NCBI RefSeq assembly: GCF_000149955.1 | Contig: NC_030988.1 | Coordinates: 4,835,245-4,899,244, forward strand | DNA from: Fusarium oxysporum f. sp. lycopersici 4287 | Taxonomy: Eukaryota; Ascomycota; Sordariomycetes; Hypocreales; Nectriaceae | Direction of reading: 5' to 3' | Length of the DNA stretch: 64,000 nt | Shown here: positions 11,506 to 22,339 of the stretch, one piece after another | Position numbering within the stretch: the first letter of the stretch is position 1 | Layout: each line of letters begins with the position of its first letter | The notes under the pieces: model-generated | The model's database searches: none | Told to the model about the DNA's origin: nothing | The model's input: the letters and a program-made list of their open reading frames with translations, nothing else | Position numbers and translations under genes: made by a program

Positions 11506-12656
11506 GCACTTAACAGGTGGTAATTACAGGTTTCTCTTAACCAGTGCTGGAGATGGCGAAGGGGATGGGTTATGTGGGGCCGGAATGATGATCGAGCAGT
11601 GACTACTACCAATCCCGTTCAGGGACGGGGACAAGCCTAGGACTTACGACTGATGGTTTCTGCCGGCAAGTCCTTCTTACACAACATATCGTGCAGAACC
11701 ACGCATGGAAGTATAAGGAGAATTCAATTAACAACCACAAGGTGCCAGTGATATGGATTGTATCTCAATGGATGTCCAACTACACCAATCAAGGATGCGA
11801 GTGTGAGGCACTGTCCGGACTACCGTCAAGTTTGTATGATAGTAACTCAAGGCCGGCGGCTCATGAGGCTGTGTAGATGTGCGCCAGTAACCGGTAAAAG
11901 AAACCTCTTTTGGCAAGGAATCCTGGTAAGAAGATTGTCAGGTCTTTAAAACTGTTTTTTGGCATCATGGTGGGCGTCAAACTTTATGGTCAGCACAGCA
12001 CTAGACCTGACTCCAATGTCTCTTCTCATCCAAAAAAGTCTATTGTGAAACTTCGGATATCTCGTGGATGATGTGATGATGTTGAACTGAGACCTCGTAT
12101 GCAATCAAATCTCGCTCACCCATATCGTCGAAGTGCAGCCTCTTGCAGAGCCGAATCCTCACTTTACGCCAAGTCAGTCTCGAGATCAGGGCCAGGCTCA
12201 AAGATTCCGAGCTTCAGTCGGGTTTGATTTCTGTGGGCCTCATGAGTCTCAGGGACGTTATGTCGTGCCGTCCTAAGTACATGTAAGTTTGAAGCAGTAG
12301 GTGGATATGGTGATTGAAAGTAGTTGCGTGAATTTCAAATGTAGGAGCGCACCACACAAGTCACATGCCGTACTTGAGCAGGGGACCAATGTGAGAAAAA
12401 AAAAGGCAAGTAGATAAAGGACCTAGTGGCCCAAGTGTTGCTATGCACAATCAATCCTGTCAATACCGATAGTTCGAGTCAGGGGTATAATGAAGCTGCA
12501 GGGGTTAGCCGCTTTAAAAAAGTAACGAATGGGCGACCTTTTCTAAGAATGATAAGCTGCTTCTCATACATCTCACGCATCTCACGCTCTGTTCTCTTCT
12601 ATGCCTACTGTCACTACTGTATTCTTCTGCATTTCTTCGCAGTCAACCCTTCAAAC
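11506..12656. other. no gene seen
   Basis: Short overlapping ORFs on both strands at 11690-11950, none with domain content. No clear repeat structure. Confidence 0.4.
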
Positions 12657-12668
12657 GATCGCACGGCT

Positions 12669-13159
12669 ATGAGTTCCAGCCAGCCATCCGACATCTCGTG
12701 GACTCCACGCATGGAGTATCCATGCCCTGGTCAAGTCAATATATCTTTTCATGCCAACCCGACGGCAATGGATCCAGATGCCAGTTGTTATCTTGAAAGT
12801 TGTTGTCTTCAAAGTACTCAAAATGCTGGTCAAGATCTACGCTCAACCCAAGGTTGCAAAGCCTCTCAAAGTTCGATTGAGTCTGCGCAATTGCTGTAGT
12901 TGGAAGTGAAGATGGAGAAGTTGGGCAGAGATATTCGCATACTCAAGCGCCTTGTTCGCCCGCAGAAGAATCCAAATATCGCCACTTCAGACACAGCCAG
13001 GCCCCAGTATACATTGGGAGCTTCTCACTCACCATAAACACCTCACCCAATACGCCAATGACACCAAAGGAATCGCATGGCCTACATTTATCATGCCCAC
13101 ATGTCATCCCTAGTACTCCTAACGAAGAGCGTGCTGTAGATGAAGACAGGGCTGCCCAG
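12669..13159 (+). pseudogene. decayed coiled-coil gene interrupted by a hAT element
   Basis: From the ATG at 12669 (SSSQPSDISWTP) the frame runs to a TAG at 12897-12899. It continues sensibly beyond the stop as LEVKMEKLGRDIRILKRLV, a short coiled coil, so CAG to TAG is a likely nonsense change. Further down, coding-looking sequence shifts frame at about 13030. It stays open as ...TPMTPKESHG... to PNEERAVDEDRAAQ, right up to the transposon. The same frame continues after the transposon's target duplication as TDSEVDGI and a stop at about 15943. Similarity of the coiled coil to the gene at 22890-23291 (EEKMEEMSRELDILK) suggests a paralogue. The gene model is tentative. Confidence 0.4.
13152..13159. 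repeat. left target-site duplication of the hAT element
   Basis: CTGCCCAG, repeated exactly at 15911-15918. Eight bases is the hAT standard. Confidence 0.95.
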
Positions 13160-15910
13160 CAGTGATCGGAATGGTCTGGTATGAGTTGGTATTGGTATGG
13201 TAAATACCGCCAAGACTTGGTATGGTTTGAAGAAATCTCAATACCATGGTATTACCGGTATACCAAGTCATACCAGTAAGGCTAAAATGGGCTAAAAATA
13301 GGCTGAGTTGGTGGCGCTAGGCGGCTGGGTTATGGACCAAACTGGCTAGCGCCTCAAGGTCAAGAATTTTCTCGGCTTAAAATTACAATCCTACAACACG
13401 TAGTTGACCTATTTACGGTATTGAGGTATCACATATGGAATCTCCAGTTCCAACCTCGCCGTCCTCTCTGGCTACGAGCTCAACGCCATTATCCTTCAAG
13501 ACTCCTACACGTTCGCCTGCTCCCACACTACCTGTCTCGACGCCATCACCTGCTGCCCTTCAGTATCCCGAGCCTCCAGACGAATTTGTACAAGACAATA
13601 TCACGTACTTGAATCGCGAAAAGACCACAAAGAAAGCAGCCCGTCTGGGCTCATCACATGTATGGAAGTATGGTCTTGCTACATCCGAGACAGATGTATT
13701 ACTGCCACGAGTGTGCAGCCGGAAAGCACAAGCAAGAGCTATTTATTATCAATGGCACGTCTGGAGTGAGAAACCATCTTGAACAGAAGCATCAGATCGA
13801 CCCTCAGAGTGGTATCAAGAAACGTAGTCGGACACGGAAGTCTGTACTGGAGCAGCAGAGGAGCGCGGCTGCGACTAATACCTTCTTCTGGAAAGACAAT
13901 TGAAAAGTTCAAAGAACTCCTGGTTCGTTGGATCGTGTATTGCCACATCGCTTTCTTCCAATTTGAAAACCAGTATTTCCGCGAGCTATTATTCTTTTTA
14001 AACCCGGCGCTTCTCAGTCATCTCCCAAAAGCAACGAAAACTATCCGAAGTTGGGTTATGGATGCCTTTAGGTCGAAAAAGCAACGGCTCAGGGAGGACC
14101 TCCGGCAGGCGAGGAGTAGAATCTCCATTTCCTTTGATCTTTGGACTTCTCCAAACCCTTACGCTGTTCTTGGGGTTATCGCTATGTGGATCGACACTGC
14201 CGGCAAGCGACAAACTACCGTTTTGGGTATACGACGCGTGTACGGCGAACACACTGGCGAGAATATTGGGTCAGCGATTCTTGAATTGTTAAGAGAATAT
14301 GATGTTGGCGGAGATCAGATCGGATACTTCATGCTGGATAACGCCTCGTCGAATGATACCGCTGTTGAGTTCATACTCAAGGAGCTCTGCCCATGGATGA
14401 CGCCCAAGCAACGCCGCCATCGCCGGCTTCATTGCTTGGGCCATATTATTAATCTCTGCTGCCAGGCATTCCTTATGGGCCGGGACTGCGAAAGGTATCT
14501 AGCAAAGCTCGAAAAACACTATCAACGCGGAGACTATGCGAAGGTGGAAGAGCTCTGGAAACGATTTGGGTGCTTGGGTCGGCTTCACAACCTCGTGCGA
14601 TACATTAGGCTTACCCCGCAACGTCGTGAGGAGTTTACTGCAATAATTGTCGGCGGAGATCTCGCCGAATTCGATAGGCTCGAACTTATCCAGAACAACT
14701 CGACACACTGGAATTCGTGGTTTCATTCAATTACGCGGGCGTTGAATGTTCGTGAACGTTTGGAGATCTTTTCAGCTCGCCATGTACCTGGGAAAGGCTC
14801 TCATGGGATTGCGAACTTCAAACTTGATGGACAGCACTGGTTCGAGCTTGAAAAGAGTGAGCTTGCTCTGAAGGACTTCTACGCCGCAACTTTGCTCTCT
14901 GAGGGGAAAAAAACATCCCTCGCCGACTGGTTTTCAACTCTGGACTGCCTTCTTCGAGAAATAAATGAAACAAAAGATCACTACGATACAATCGATACCG
15001 AAGACGACAATAATTTCACATGGAAGTATCTTCAGGGTTGCGCAGATGCTGCGTGGTCAAAGTGCGAGGAGTATTACAGCAACCAGCAGCTGAACTGGCA
15101 GAATCGATTCCCTGAAGATACTGACCTTCCACCAGCGTACTATGCAGCTCAGATACTGGACCCATATCGAAAATGGGCATGGTTCAGGCAAGAATGGGTA
15201 CTCCAAGCAGGAAAAGAAAAACAAGAGTGGTTTGATAACGCACAATCTGCGGTGAAGCAGCTCTGGGAGACAGAGTATAAGGGACGATACGCCGTTGAGA
15301 TGCTGCCGCCACTAGTCAGAAAGGAGAGATATCCTGACCCCGCATTTGACCGCCAGAGGGAACACAAACGCATTCGAATAGACGCTCCGGTCTCTGCAGC
15401 CGATTTGTATGAACAATACATTTCCACCGACCGGCTTCATGACGACGAGGCAGGTTGCGATGAGGCTATCGCATACTGGCTATCCCGTTATGACTCCCAA
15501 AGAGATCTTGCTCGCTTCGCTCTGGATCTGTTTGCGGTCTCACCCATGTCAGATGAGTGTGAACGCCTTTTCAGCAGTGCAAAGCTTACCATAGTTGATC
15601 GCCGTGGTAGGCTGAAGGCGGATATTATAGAGGCCTGTGAGTGTCTCCGGGCTTGGTATGGAAAGCCCCGGGTTGAGGAGAACAACGATAGTGAGGACAG
15701 TGAGAACGATGACGATTGGGTCACTAGCTAGTAGTATAATACACTTTCTCTCGCCCTTCTATAGTTTTTCGACGTCGTACTTAAAAGTCTTGGCATCCTT
15801 AATGGTATTATTGGTCTTACCGGTAATACCATACCGGTTATTATGTAAGCATCTGGTATGGTTTGGTTTGACCCCCCATACCAGACCATACCAGACCATT
15901 CCGATCACTG
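13160..15910 (+). mobile_element. hAT DNA transposon, near-complete
   Basis: A 2751-bp element. It has perfect 24-bp terminal inverted repeats (starting CAGTGATCGG at the left; the right end reads CCGATCACTG) and is flanked by the 8-bp duplication CTGCCCAG. Both subterminal regions carry many GGTATGGT/TACCATACC units, typical transposase-binding repeats. It encodes one transposase on the plus strand, apparently frameshifted twice. Perfect ends and an exact duplication suggest fairly recent insertion. Confidence 0.95.
13435..15731 (+). pseudogene. hAT transposase, frameshifted in the N-terminal region
   Basis: Cut-and-paste transposase. The N-terminus (13435 to about 13690) is Pro/Ser-rich and ends HVWKYG. 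The BED-type zinc finger (MYYCHEC...GVRNHLEQKH) lies in the next frame (about 13690-13885). The rest (about 13886-15731) lies in the third frame. That last part has the hAT signatures: FDLWTS with the first Asp, MLDNASSND with the second Asp, CLGHIIN (CxxH), and the C-terminal dimerisation segment CERLFSSAKLTIVDRR. Two one-base shifts are needed, near 13660-13693 and 13870-13895. No intron of normal fungal size fits at the first one, so the gene is probably inactive as it stands. A sequencing error is the alternative. The 650-codon catalytic part is intact. Confidence 0.85.
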
Positions 15911-15918
15911 CTGCCCAG
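15911..15918. repeat. right target-site duplication of the hAT element
   Basis: CTGCCCAG, identical to 13152-13159. Confidence 0.95.
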
Positions 15919-15943
15919 ACGGATTCAGAGGTCGACGGCATCT

Positions 15944-16371
15944 AGCATCCTTTTGGAAGTTGGCGGAAAGTGCTGTACCTATCCTTATGTCGTCGTAGAT
16001 AGAAAGCATGACGGCTTTGTGGCATCAGAAAAGAAGAATTTTGAAATAATGCTACTTTTTCTGAAAAGCACAGCACAGTGTAGGACTTTGGGCTTGGGGC
16101 CTATTTTGCCTTTGTCATCCTTCCGAGTGCTTGGTGAGCTCGTCAGCCTTTAGAGACTCCTAATGTTGGAACCGAGTCGATATCACTTGGTATGACACTT
16201 TTGAGCCCTATAGAAGTTGCAAGGGAATGAAAAGGGGAGAAGTCAGTATCTCGTATTCCGATTAATATTTAACTCTCAAATTTGAGCTTAGTCCACGGGT
16301 ATTTGTTCCTTCGGCGCCAGAGGCCATGTTTGTTGCCTTCGCGCTAAGCCACAAATCCAGACTGGGCTGCC
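15944..16371. other. no gene seen
   Basis: This is the 3' flank of the interrupted gene and of the convergent F-box gene. No structure noted. Confidence 0.4.
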
Positions 16372-17709
16372 CTATCCTGGTGCGTTTCCGTTTTCCAAAC
16401 TGGATAGGTCCAACATCTCGACGCCTCTCCGAGTTAACGGAAGACCATGCTGTTTCAGTTCTTGCACCAGCCGTATCGCGTAGCTAGGCACTCGACTGAG
16501 AAAGTAGCTGACTGCCCAGCCTCTTGCTGGGCCTGAACAATGCAAAGAATAATGATGCACGAAATCGAAACAGTGAAGCAGTCCAGGATTTTGACGGAGG
16601 CAACGCCGGATATCTTCGGTGAAGAGCGAAGAACCCAAGATCCTGCATAATTGAAGGAAAACTCCTGTATGGATTCGCGCACCCCAGCTCTGGAACAGAC
16701 TGGCAAGATGAGTGTCTGTGTGATCAACGGATAATACCGTCTGCAAGAGGGCATCCAGGAAATCTTCAAAATCACTGGCGGAAGATACCATGACATTTCC
16801 AAGACTTTGTCTATCATGGCAGAGTAATTTCAGAAGCCTCTCCAAAGAAAGAATCTGCTGATTCTTCTGGGATGGTGACACCCGTTCCGTGGCAATCGAA
16901 AAGATAAGCTCCGACGTCTCGTCGATTTTCAGGGATCCCCGCAAAAGTGAAGAGCCCGAGTCTAGCAACCAAAGAATAGATAAAAATGCATTGTCACTGC
17001 AAAATCGTCGCATCGCAGGTAGCGCACGGGCGCCCTGTTCCAGTAAAGTCGGTATCATCGGTCCTTTTCTATGACAGACAGCCAGCACCAAAGGAGTGCA
17101 TCCGTATCCTAGGTCGGCATTGACATCCACTCCGTTCCGCTCCACGATGATCCTTACCAAGCATGTCAGACCTTCTCGTATGCTTGCCTGGAATGCCTCC
17201 AAGTTTGGAGGAGATAGGCCTCTCGAAGCGCCTCGCCGGACTATCAGCACAGCTGTCGTTTCTTGATGGTTGAGGATCGCTTCCATTAGTGGTGTCTTTC
17301 GGGTGAGATGCAGGCCCTCTTTGTCATCGACATCGAGACCCTGGTCGATGAGATAGCTAACGATATCATCCAATCCTCTGCGTGCGGCCAGATGAAGTGG
17401 CGAGAAGAGAGTTGCGTCGACGCGATAAAAGGACAGAGGATGGGATTTCCTTGTGTCCTGGCATTTTGTGAAATCGGCCCCTCCCTCTTTGGCAGCCGCG
17501 AGGATGCTCAACGCATCATGCTGGTCTCGGCAGTGGACGATAGCATAAAACACGGATGAGGATCCGTGGTTCATGACGTCATTTCTGTACAGTATAGGTT
17601 TGCAAATGCCGTAGAGCATGCGGCACGACTGTGAGAGCGAAGCCTGACCACCAAGCGAGCATACCTTTGCGATCATACAGATAATCTCCGTAGGTAATGA
17701 GGAAATCAT
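16372..17709 (-). CDS. F-box / ankyrin-repeat protein
   Basis: Single-exon gene, 445 aa. Residues 2-45 form an F-box-like motif (SSLPTEIICMIAKVC...LSQSCRMLYGICKPILY), which in this family binds Skp1 in SCF ubiquitin ligases. Ankyrin repeats follow: FSPLHLAARRGLDDIVSYLIDQGLDVD at about 101-127, TPLMEAILNHQETTAVLIVRRGA at about 139-161, and CTPLVLAVCHRK...LLEQGA at about 206-229. The C-terminal half has no recognisable domain. F-box/ankyrin genes are strongly expanded and variable in Pezizomycotina. A substrate-receptor role is inferred from architecture; the target is unknown. The reading frame is intact, with no sign of truncation. Confidence 0.85.
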   Translation of the reverse strand: MISSLPTEIICMIAKVCSLGGQASLSQSCRMLYGICKPILYRNDVMNHGSSSVFYAIVHCRDQHDALSILAAAKEGGADFTKCQDTRKSHPLSFYRVDATLFSPLHLAARRGLDDIVSYLIDQGLDVDDKEGLHLTRKTPLMEAILNHQETTAVLIVRRGASRGLSPPNLEAFQASIREGLTCLVRIIVERNGVDVNADLGYGCTPLVLAVCHRKGPMIPTLLEQGARALPAMRRFCSDNAFLSILWLLDSGSSLLRGSLKIDETSELIFSIATERVSPSQKNQQILSLERLLKLLCHDRQSLGNVMVSSASDFEDFLDALLQTVLSVDHTDTHLASLFQSWGARIHTGVFLQLCRILGSSLFTEDIRRCLRQNPGLLHCFDFVHHYSLHCSGPARGWAVSYFLSRVPSYAIRLVQELKQHGLPLTRRGVEMLDLSSLENGNAPG

Positions 17710-18668
17710 GCCAGGCCAACTGCTCTATATTTCGCCACATCGGCCCAACCAAAAAGTTTGCCTTTGAAATTTCGGACGCTGGGCGTAGCTGCTGCGAACC
17801 TCGGGAAAGGAGAGGGTAAAGACATGAGGACGACGATGCCATTTTCAAAAGCAAAGAAGATACCGTGTGCAAAAGGTTCAATGAATAACCTTTGCGATGC
17901 ACAATCACGTAAGGCAATTATAGATTTAGCCGTAGCAGATGAAAGAAAAGCCTAAAAAAGCACGTCACTCTAGAGCACCAACGTTGGATGATAACATGTT
18001 TGCCGCCTGGGCAGCAACAGCAGTTAAGAAATGACGTGTAGAGAAATTCAAGTCGAAAGTCCGGTCCTCATTTTTTCTTCTAGCTTCTTTTCTAAACGAC
18101 TCTTCAAGGTAGTTTGCTGCAGCGAAATCCCACGCGCAACGTCCTTGAATGCAAGGTATCGCATGCCAGTTCGGTTGGCAAATTGATATTTTTAGTACAT
18201 GCATGACTAGTACGACAGGTACGGCCCCTGGCGTCTTTCGGCCCCAACAGCATGGGAGTGCCTTTGTGCTCGGCCATCAATAGCCCCTCTTGAGACCAAT
18301 TTCTTCTGACCGTCTGTCTCCTAGAAGATTTGACTAGTTCTAATCGAAAGACATATTCATCTATCAACGAATTTGCATACATATTGCATTAATGAGCAAG
18401 TGGGTGTAGTATATTTCAAGTTTGAAAATCAGAATAGGGAAGGATAGACAGGTCATGTATTGCGGTATTGTGCCGTCATGCGGGAAGTTGAGGCCGCGAC
18501 AGTATGTTTCTTTAGTCGTCATATTTCAGATGACATGCACGCTGTTGGCCAGGCCTAAAACTCAATATAAAGAGCCAGATGACCAGATGGCAAGTTATCT
18601 ACTGAACTTAAGCTTACTGATATTTCTTTATACTTTTTTAACCTCCTCGTCGTAGCTACATTTTAGAG
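17710..18668. other. intergenic, no gene seen
   Basis: Promoter side of the F-box gene on the minus strand and of the hypothetical gene at 18669 on the plus strand. Only shadow-like ORFs. Confidence 0.4.
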
Positions 18669-19481
18669 ATGATACCGCTCCCCAAAAAGGTGTTTTGCGC
18701 GCCTATCTACTGTGGCCCTCAAGAAATGAGAGACGCTGTCATAAGAGAACTTGAGTCGTTAGAAAACCTTAAGCCTGTTCCATGGCTTGTTGCCTCTACA
18801 GTCTTCTTAAATAAGGATGGCTCTTTCTCTCTTAAAGTGATAGATGAAGGGTCCCTTAAAATAGGTATGCAGAAAGTATCTTCATTTATGGTCAATCTCT
18901 TTTACTCGCCAAGTCGAAAAGTCCCGGAAGAACAGCAGAGACTACACTATGCTCGGCGAAGACTGCTAATCTCACTCCTGGGGCATGCGTGGCTCTGGAG
19001 GAGACACAAGGTATTGGATAACCAGGGCAACCCGGTGGCCTTTGAAGACAGGAGAGTCCTTGCACCTGAAGATATCCTTAAATTTCTCAAGGATACTCAG
19101 GTTCATACCGGGCGCTGCCGCTGTGAAAAGGTCATAGGTTTCTTAGAGAAAGTTCAGGAAGTGCCTTTACTTGAGGATACGTCGAAGTGGAATGTGATGG
19201 GGGTTACTGCATGTCTATGGTGGGATAAGTCACATGATTTACGCAAACATGACGTACACAAAGGCCCATGGTGCTCCTGTCGTCTTGAGAATGCAAATCG
19301 GCTTCCAACGCTCAGCTTTGCCGGACCAACAATGGTAACGACGGCTGCAGCTGGCCTGACCCAAGTACGCCTGCCATCTTACCACGAAGCATCTTGCCAC
19401 GAGGCTTGCCCACCACCTTATCATCCAAGCTTGCCCAATCGAGAGTCAAAATGCACTCCAAGAGAGTTAAGGACACTATAG
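18669..19481 (+). CDS. hypothetical protein
   Basis: Single-exon ORF of 270 aa from the ATG at 18669. The first 200 residues look like a folded basic protein (LPKKVFCAPIYCGPQEM, LHYARRRLLISLLGHAWLWRRHK, LAPEDILKFLKDTQ), with CRCEK and CSCRL cysteine pairs. The tail is Pro/His/Ser-rich. No family is recognised. No signal peptide or membrane segment. Codon structure is unbroken, so it is probably a real but lineage-restricted gene. Confidence 0.5.
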   Translation: MIPLPKKVFCAPIYCGPQEMRDAVIRELESLENLKPVPWLVASTVFLNKDGSFSLKVIDEGSLKIGMQKVSSFMVNLFYSPSRKVPEEQQRLHYARRRLLISLLGHAWLWRRHKVLDNQGNPVAFEDRRVLAPEDILKFLKDTQVHTGRCRCEKVIGFLEKVQEVPLLEDTSKWNVMGVTACLWWDKSHDLRKHDVHKGPWCSCRLENANRLPTLSFAGPTMVTTAAAGLTQVRLPSYHEASCHEACPPPYHPSLPNRESKCTPRELRTL

Positions 19482-19775
19482 TAGATAGCGAATTGTGGAT
19501 GGTATGGAGACACAACGCTAGTGAGAGAATGGGATGTTAGGCAGAGACTGATTAGGGTATGGATGACTTGACGAGTCTACAGTAGGCATTGTATGTAAGC
19601 ATTAGTGAATAGTATTCTATCGGTCAACACAAGCCGCCGGGCGTAATAAATTGTTTTATATTGTATTGTACTGTCAAATGATGAAGGACGGTTGTATCTA
19701 TCCTCCGTGCATCTGACCCACAAAGTAGATGACTTGCTTGTGTCAACTACAGAATTACTCAAAGTTCCCATTCCT

Positions 19776-20095
19776 TCAAACGAATTTGATGTGTCTTATG
19801 TAGAATCTAAGCATCTGATGAAACTATGAGATTGTAACCGCAGGCTGCTGAATTGGTTCTGACCTACCTGTTGAGGACAGTTTTCGTAAATCTCCTCTCT
19901 CGGGTGTTCCGATACATCGCCATTTGGCCATTTGAGAAAAACGTGATATGTACTTGCTGATTCGTCAAATTCCATGTGATCTATGTCAGCACAATCCCAT
20001 TGAATGCTGGGCCCTTTCTTTTGCGTGGATGAATGGCCTCCAGCGTCAGTAATGTCGCTCTTGGTAGCGAAACCTTTCCGTGATCGAGTTTTCAT
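19776..20095 (-). CDS. small chromo-shadow-domain protein (HP1-like, no chromodomain)
   Basis: CDS complement(join(19776..19814,19868..20095)), 88 aa. Exon 1 encodes a basic N-terminus (MKTRSRKGF), a linker and most of a chromo shadow domain (YHVFLKWPNGDVSEHPREEI, then YENCPQQ). A 53-bp intron (19815-19867, GTAGGT/CAG) is followed by a 39-nt exon giving MLRFYIRHIKFV. This matches the CPxxML.FYE.H pattern that ends HP1 shadow domains. Shadow domains dimerise and recruit PxVxL-type partners to heterochromatin (family knowledge). With no chromodomain, this protein could act as a dimerisation competitor (inference). The gene at 21415-22339 has the same last intron and exon design. Confidence is good for the fold and low for the role. 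Confidence 0.7.
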
Positions 20096-20645
20096 GGCGA
20101 TTGACAGCCTCGGGACTTAATTAAAAAAGCTTCTTGAAAATAAAATGAGGGAACGCTCGTTTTTCTTTTGTTGCTGTTAAGGACCTGTGGCGAATTCGGC
20201 AGTTCTACAGCAAAAGGGTATTTATTGTAAATCATTATATCATCTTCCTGGCCTTATTTGATCTAAGATTTTGGATCAAATTTGGCCATTTTCTACTGAT
20301 CACCCAATATCCAAGATACGGAACAAAGATCCCGTATTTGACCACAAACGGCCAATTTCAGTGTAAGAATCCGCAACCAGTGGCCGACTTAGGGTGCTTC
20401 CACCTTGAATCCTGGAAGCCCAAGACCCTCGGAGCTGTAGGAATATACATCTTACACAAGGCAAGGATAAAGCAATAGCATTCTATTTTAGATCAAATTC
20501 GGAATATACGAAGTACATATCAGTTACTTGTGTCTCAAAATTCGCCATTTGGTACGAAAAAGATTCCTCACTCCCAGCTTTTCTTTTCTTTTCTTTTTCT
20601 TCTCTCCAGCATCGACACTTAATTTGGCGACTTCAACCCCTGTAT
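20096..20645. other. intergenic, no gene seen
   Basis: AT-rich, with a pyrimidine tract at about 20577-20609. It holds the 5' flank of the chromo-shadow gene and the 3' flank of the small secreted protein gene. Confidence 0.4.
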
Positions 20646-20849
20646 TCAAGGGAAGGAATAATGCAGAAGACAAGCAATAGCTTTGAATGCATCCGAAGTA
20701 CCTTCTGAGAATTTCAACTCTTCCGCGCACTGGTCTTTGCCTTTTGTATCTGTTCGACTTGCTAACAATTCTCGCTCATGGATGGAAATTGGCAGCGCCA
20801 TAGCGCTTTGGAGAAGTATAAAGCTCCACGCGAGGATTTTAAAGTTCAT
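20646..20849 (-). CDS. putative small secreted protein
   Basis: A 67-aa ORF from the ATG at 20849. The first 20 or so residues (MNFKILAWSFILLQSAMA) look like a signal peptide with a hydrophobic core and small residues before the cleavage point. The mature part is about 48 aa with two cysteines (DQCAEEL, AIACLL). A TATATAAA box lies about 125 bp upstream on the same strand (20972-20979). An in-frame upstream ATG at 20876 would add nine residues ahead of the signal and is less likely. No family is recognised. It could be an effector-type or pheromone-like small secreted protein. Additional 3' exons cannot be excluded. Confidence 0.45.
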   Translation of the reverse strand: MNFKILAWSFILLQSAMALPISIHERELLASRTDTKGKDQCAEELKFSEGTSDAFKAIACLLHYSFP

Positions 20850-20971
20850 GGCGAGAGTTGGGTTAATGGCGCACACGAACTAGACTGCTATCGTACAACC
20901 ACAGGAGTGGCTTTTCGAAGCAAGCAGATGACAAGGCAGGCTCAAGACACGAACCAGCATGGGCCCCGTCG

Positions 20972-20979
20972 TTTATATA
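20972..20979 (-). promoter_or_regulatory. TATA box candidate
   Basis: TATATAAA on the minus strand, about 125 bp upstream of the secreted-protein ATG at 20849. Confidence 0.5.
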
Positions 20980-21414
20980 ATCCGCGCACCATTTTCAATA
21001 GAAGCTGTAGTCTAGGGCTGAACAATAATACAGAGAAAATTCAGACCGGTCAAAAATGACTTTGGAGTCTTCTCCTTCCATTGCCTATCAGTGGATCTTC
21101 TCGTCGAGTTGTGGGCCCGTTTGGGGGGTTCTTGTGTACGTCAAAAATCAGCTCATGGCAATTCAGGGATCTTTCCTATCCAGGTGTACTACTATCCTAC
21201 GGCCATTTTTGCTTTCAGTCTTGGATTTGTTTACTAAGAGAATCGGGATAGTCTCCTTCTTTCTTTCTGTTCGACTCAACGATCACCTTTTCTATTGTTC
21301 ATGATCGTATTTTCTGCGATACCGTGTTGTCCTACCGATTACTCAACTCTCATCCAGATGAAAGTATTCTATAGCACAGTATTCAAGTGTTTTTAAACTG
21401 GAAAAACGACCATT
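20980..21414. other. intergenic, no gene seen
   Basis: Upstream region of the HP1-like gene on the plus strand. No further structure noted. Confidence 0.4.
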
Positions 21415-22339
21415 ATGGCTAAAACAGATGATAACCATGAAAATGACAGCATGTAAGTGAAACGTCTGTCAACAGCTTCTCTAAAATCATGCAACCTGGA
21501 CTGCTATATTCATACTGATCTGATTTAGATACTTAGTAGATTCTATTCAGGATCACTTCGTTGATGAAGACGTAAGGGCTATATTAGATTTTGATTGTTT
21601 GCTTTCTACCTTGTTCATCGCGTTTAGCGCGCCACATAAACCTTTGGTTATTCACCTTCTGCTCCTCGTATTTCGGGGACGACCTAGGTTATACGAATAA
21701 TTTCGCTTAGGCCATCATCGCCTGTACCATTCTAGGCTGGCACGACACTGATAGATACCAGGGCTGCATGTATTTCCAAGTGAAATGGCAAGGCCATGAG
21801 AGCAGCAAAGAGTGGACGTGGGAGCCCCAGACGAATCTCGAGTCAGTTGCCTGTTTCGTGCCCCTACGCTCTGCCTAGCTGACCATTGAAATTCGGAGAT
21901 AGAATTGAAGACGACATGTTGGTGAAAGAATATTTCGAAAGCCTCGCCAAGCGACGGAAGAGAGTCCGAAGGTCTGTGAAGAAGCAACCAAGTCCATCGG
22001 TCGCTACGCGTGGCATTGGATGTGGCAGGAGGAATGAACGCCATCGAACTGTCCCCTCAGGCCGCACAGCAAAGTTGGCGTGGGAACCTCCACGAGGTAG
22101 TTGGGAACATGAACCTTTCCATATCGACGGTTGCGAGGGAGATAACGCAGAAACCCTGATGATCTACATTACCTGGCTTGGAGGTCACAAGACCAGGCAT
22201 AAGGTGGATGTGCTCTGCAAAAAGTGCCCCCAGAAAGTAAGAATGTCTTGATTTCATTCATCACCTGCCTTACGTGATACTGACAATCTTCTTATCTTAG
22301 ATGCTCCGTTACCTAGATCAGTATGTGTCAATGTCGTGA
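21415..22339 (+). CDS. HP1-like protein with chromodomain and chromo shadow domain
   Basis: CDS join(21415..21452,21529..21571,21711..21841,21903..22236,22301..22339), 194 aa. The four introns (76, 139, 61 and 64 bp) keep the frame. Exons 2-3 give a chromodomain (YLVDSIQDHFVDED; then CTILGWHDTDRYQGC, YFQVKWQGHE, WTWEPQTNLE), which in HP1 proteins binds methylated H3K9. A basic hinge follows (SLAKRRKRVRRSVKK). Exons 4-5 give a chromo shadow domain (WEPPRGSWEHEPFHIDGC, IYITWLGGHKTRHKVDVL, KCPQK then MLRYLDQYVSMS). Odd points: the third cage aromatic after KWQG is His, and intron 3 has a GTCAGT donor. No ORF of ordinary length shows this gene, so it is easy to miss. Nuclear; heterochromatin function is inferred. 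Confidence 0.75.
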
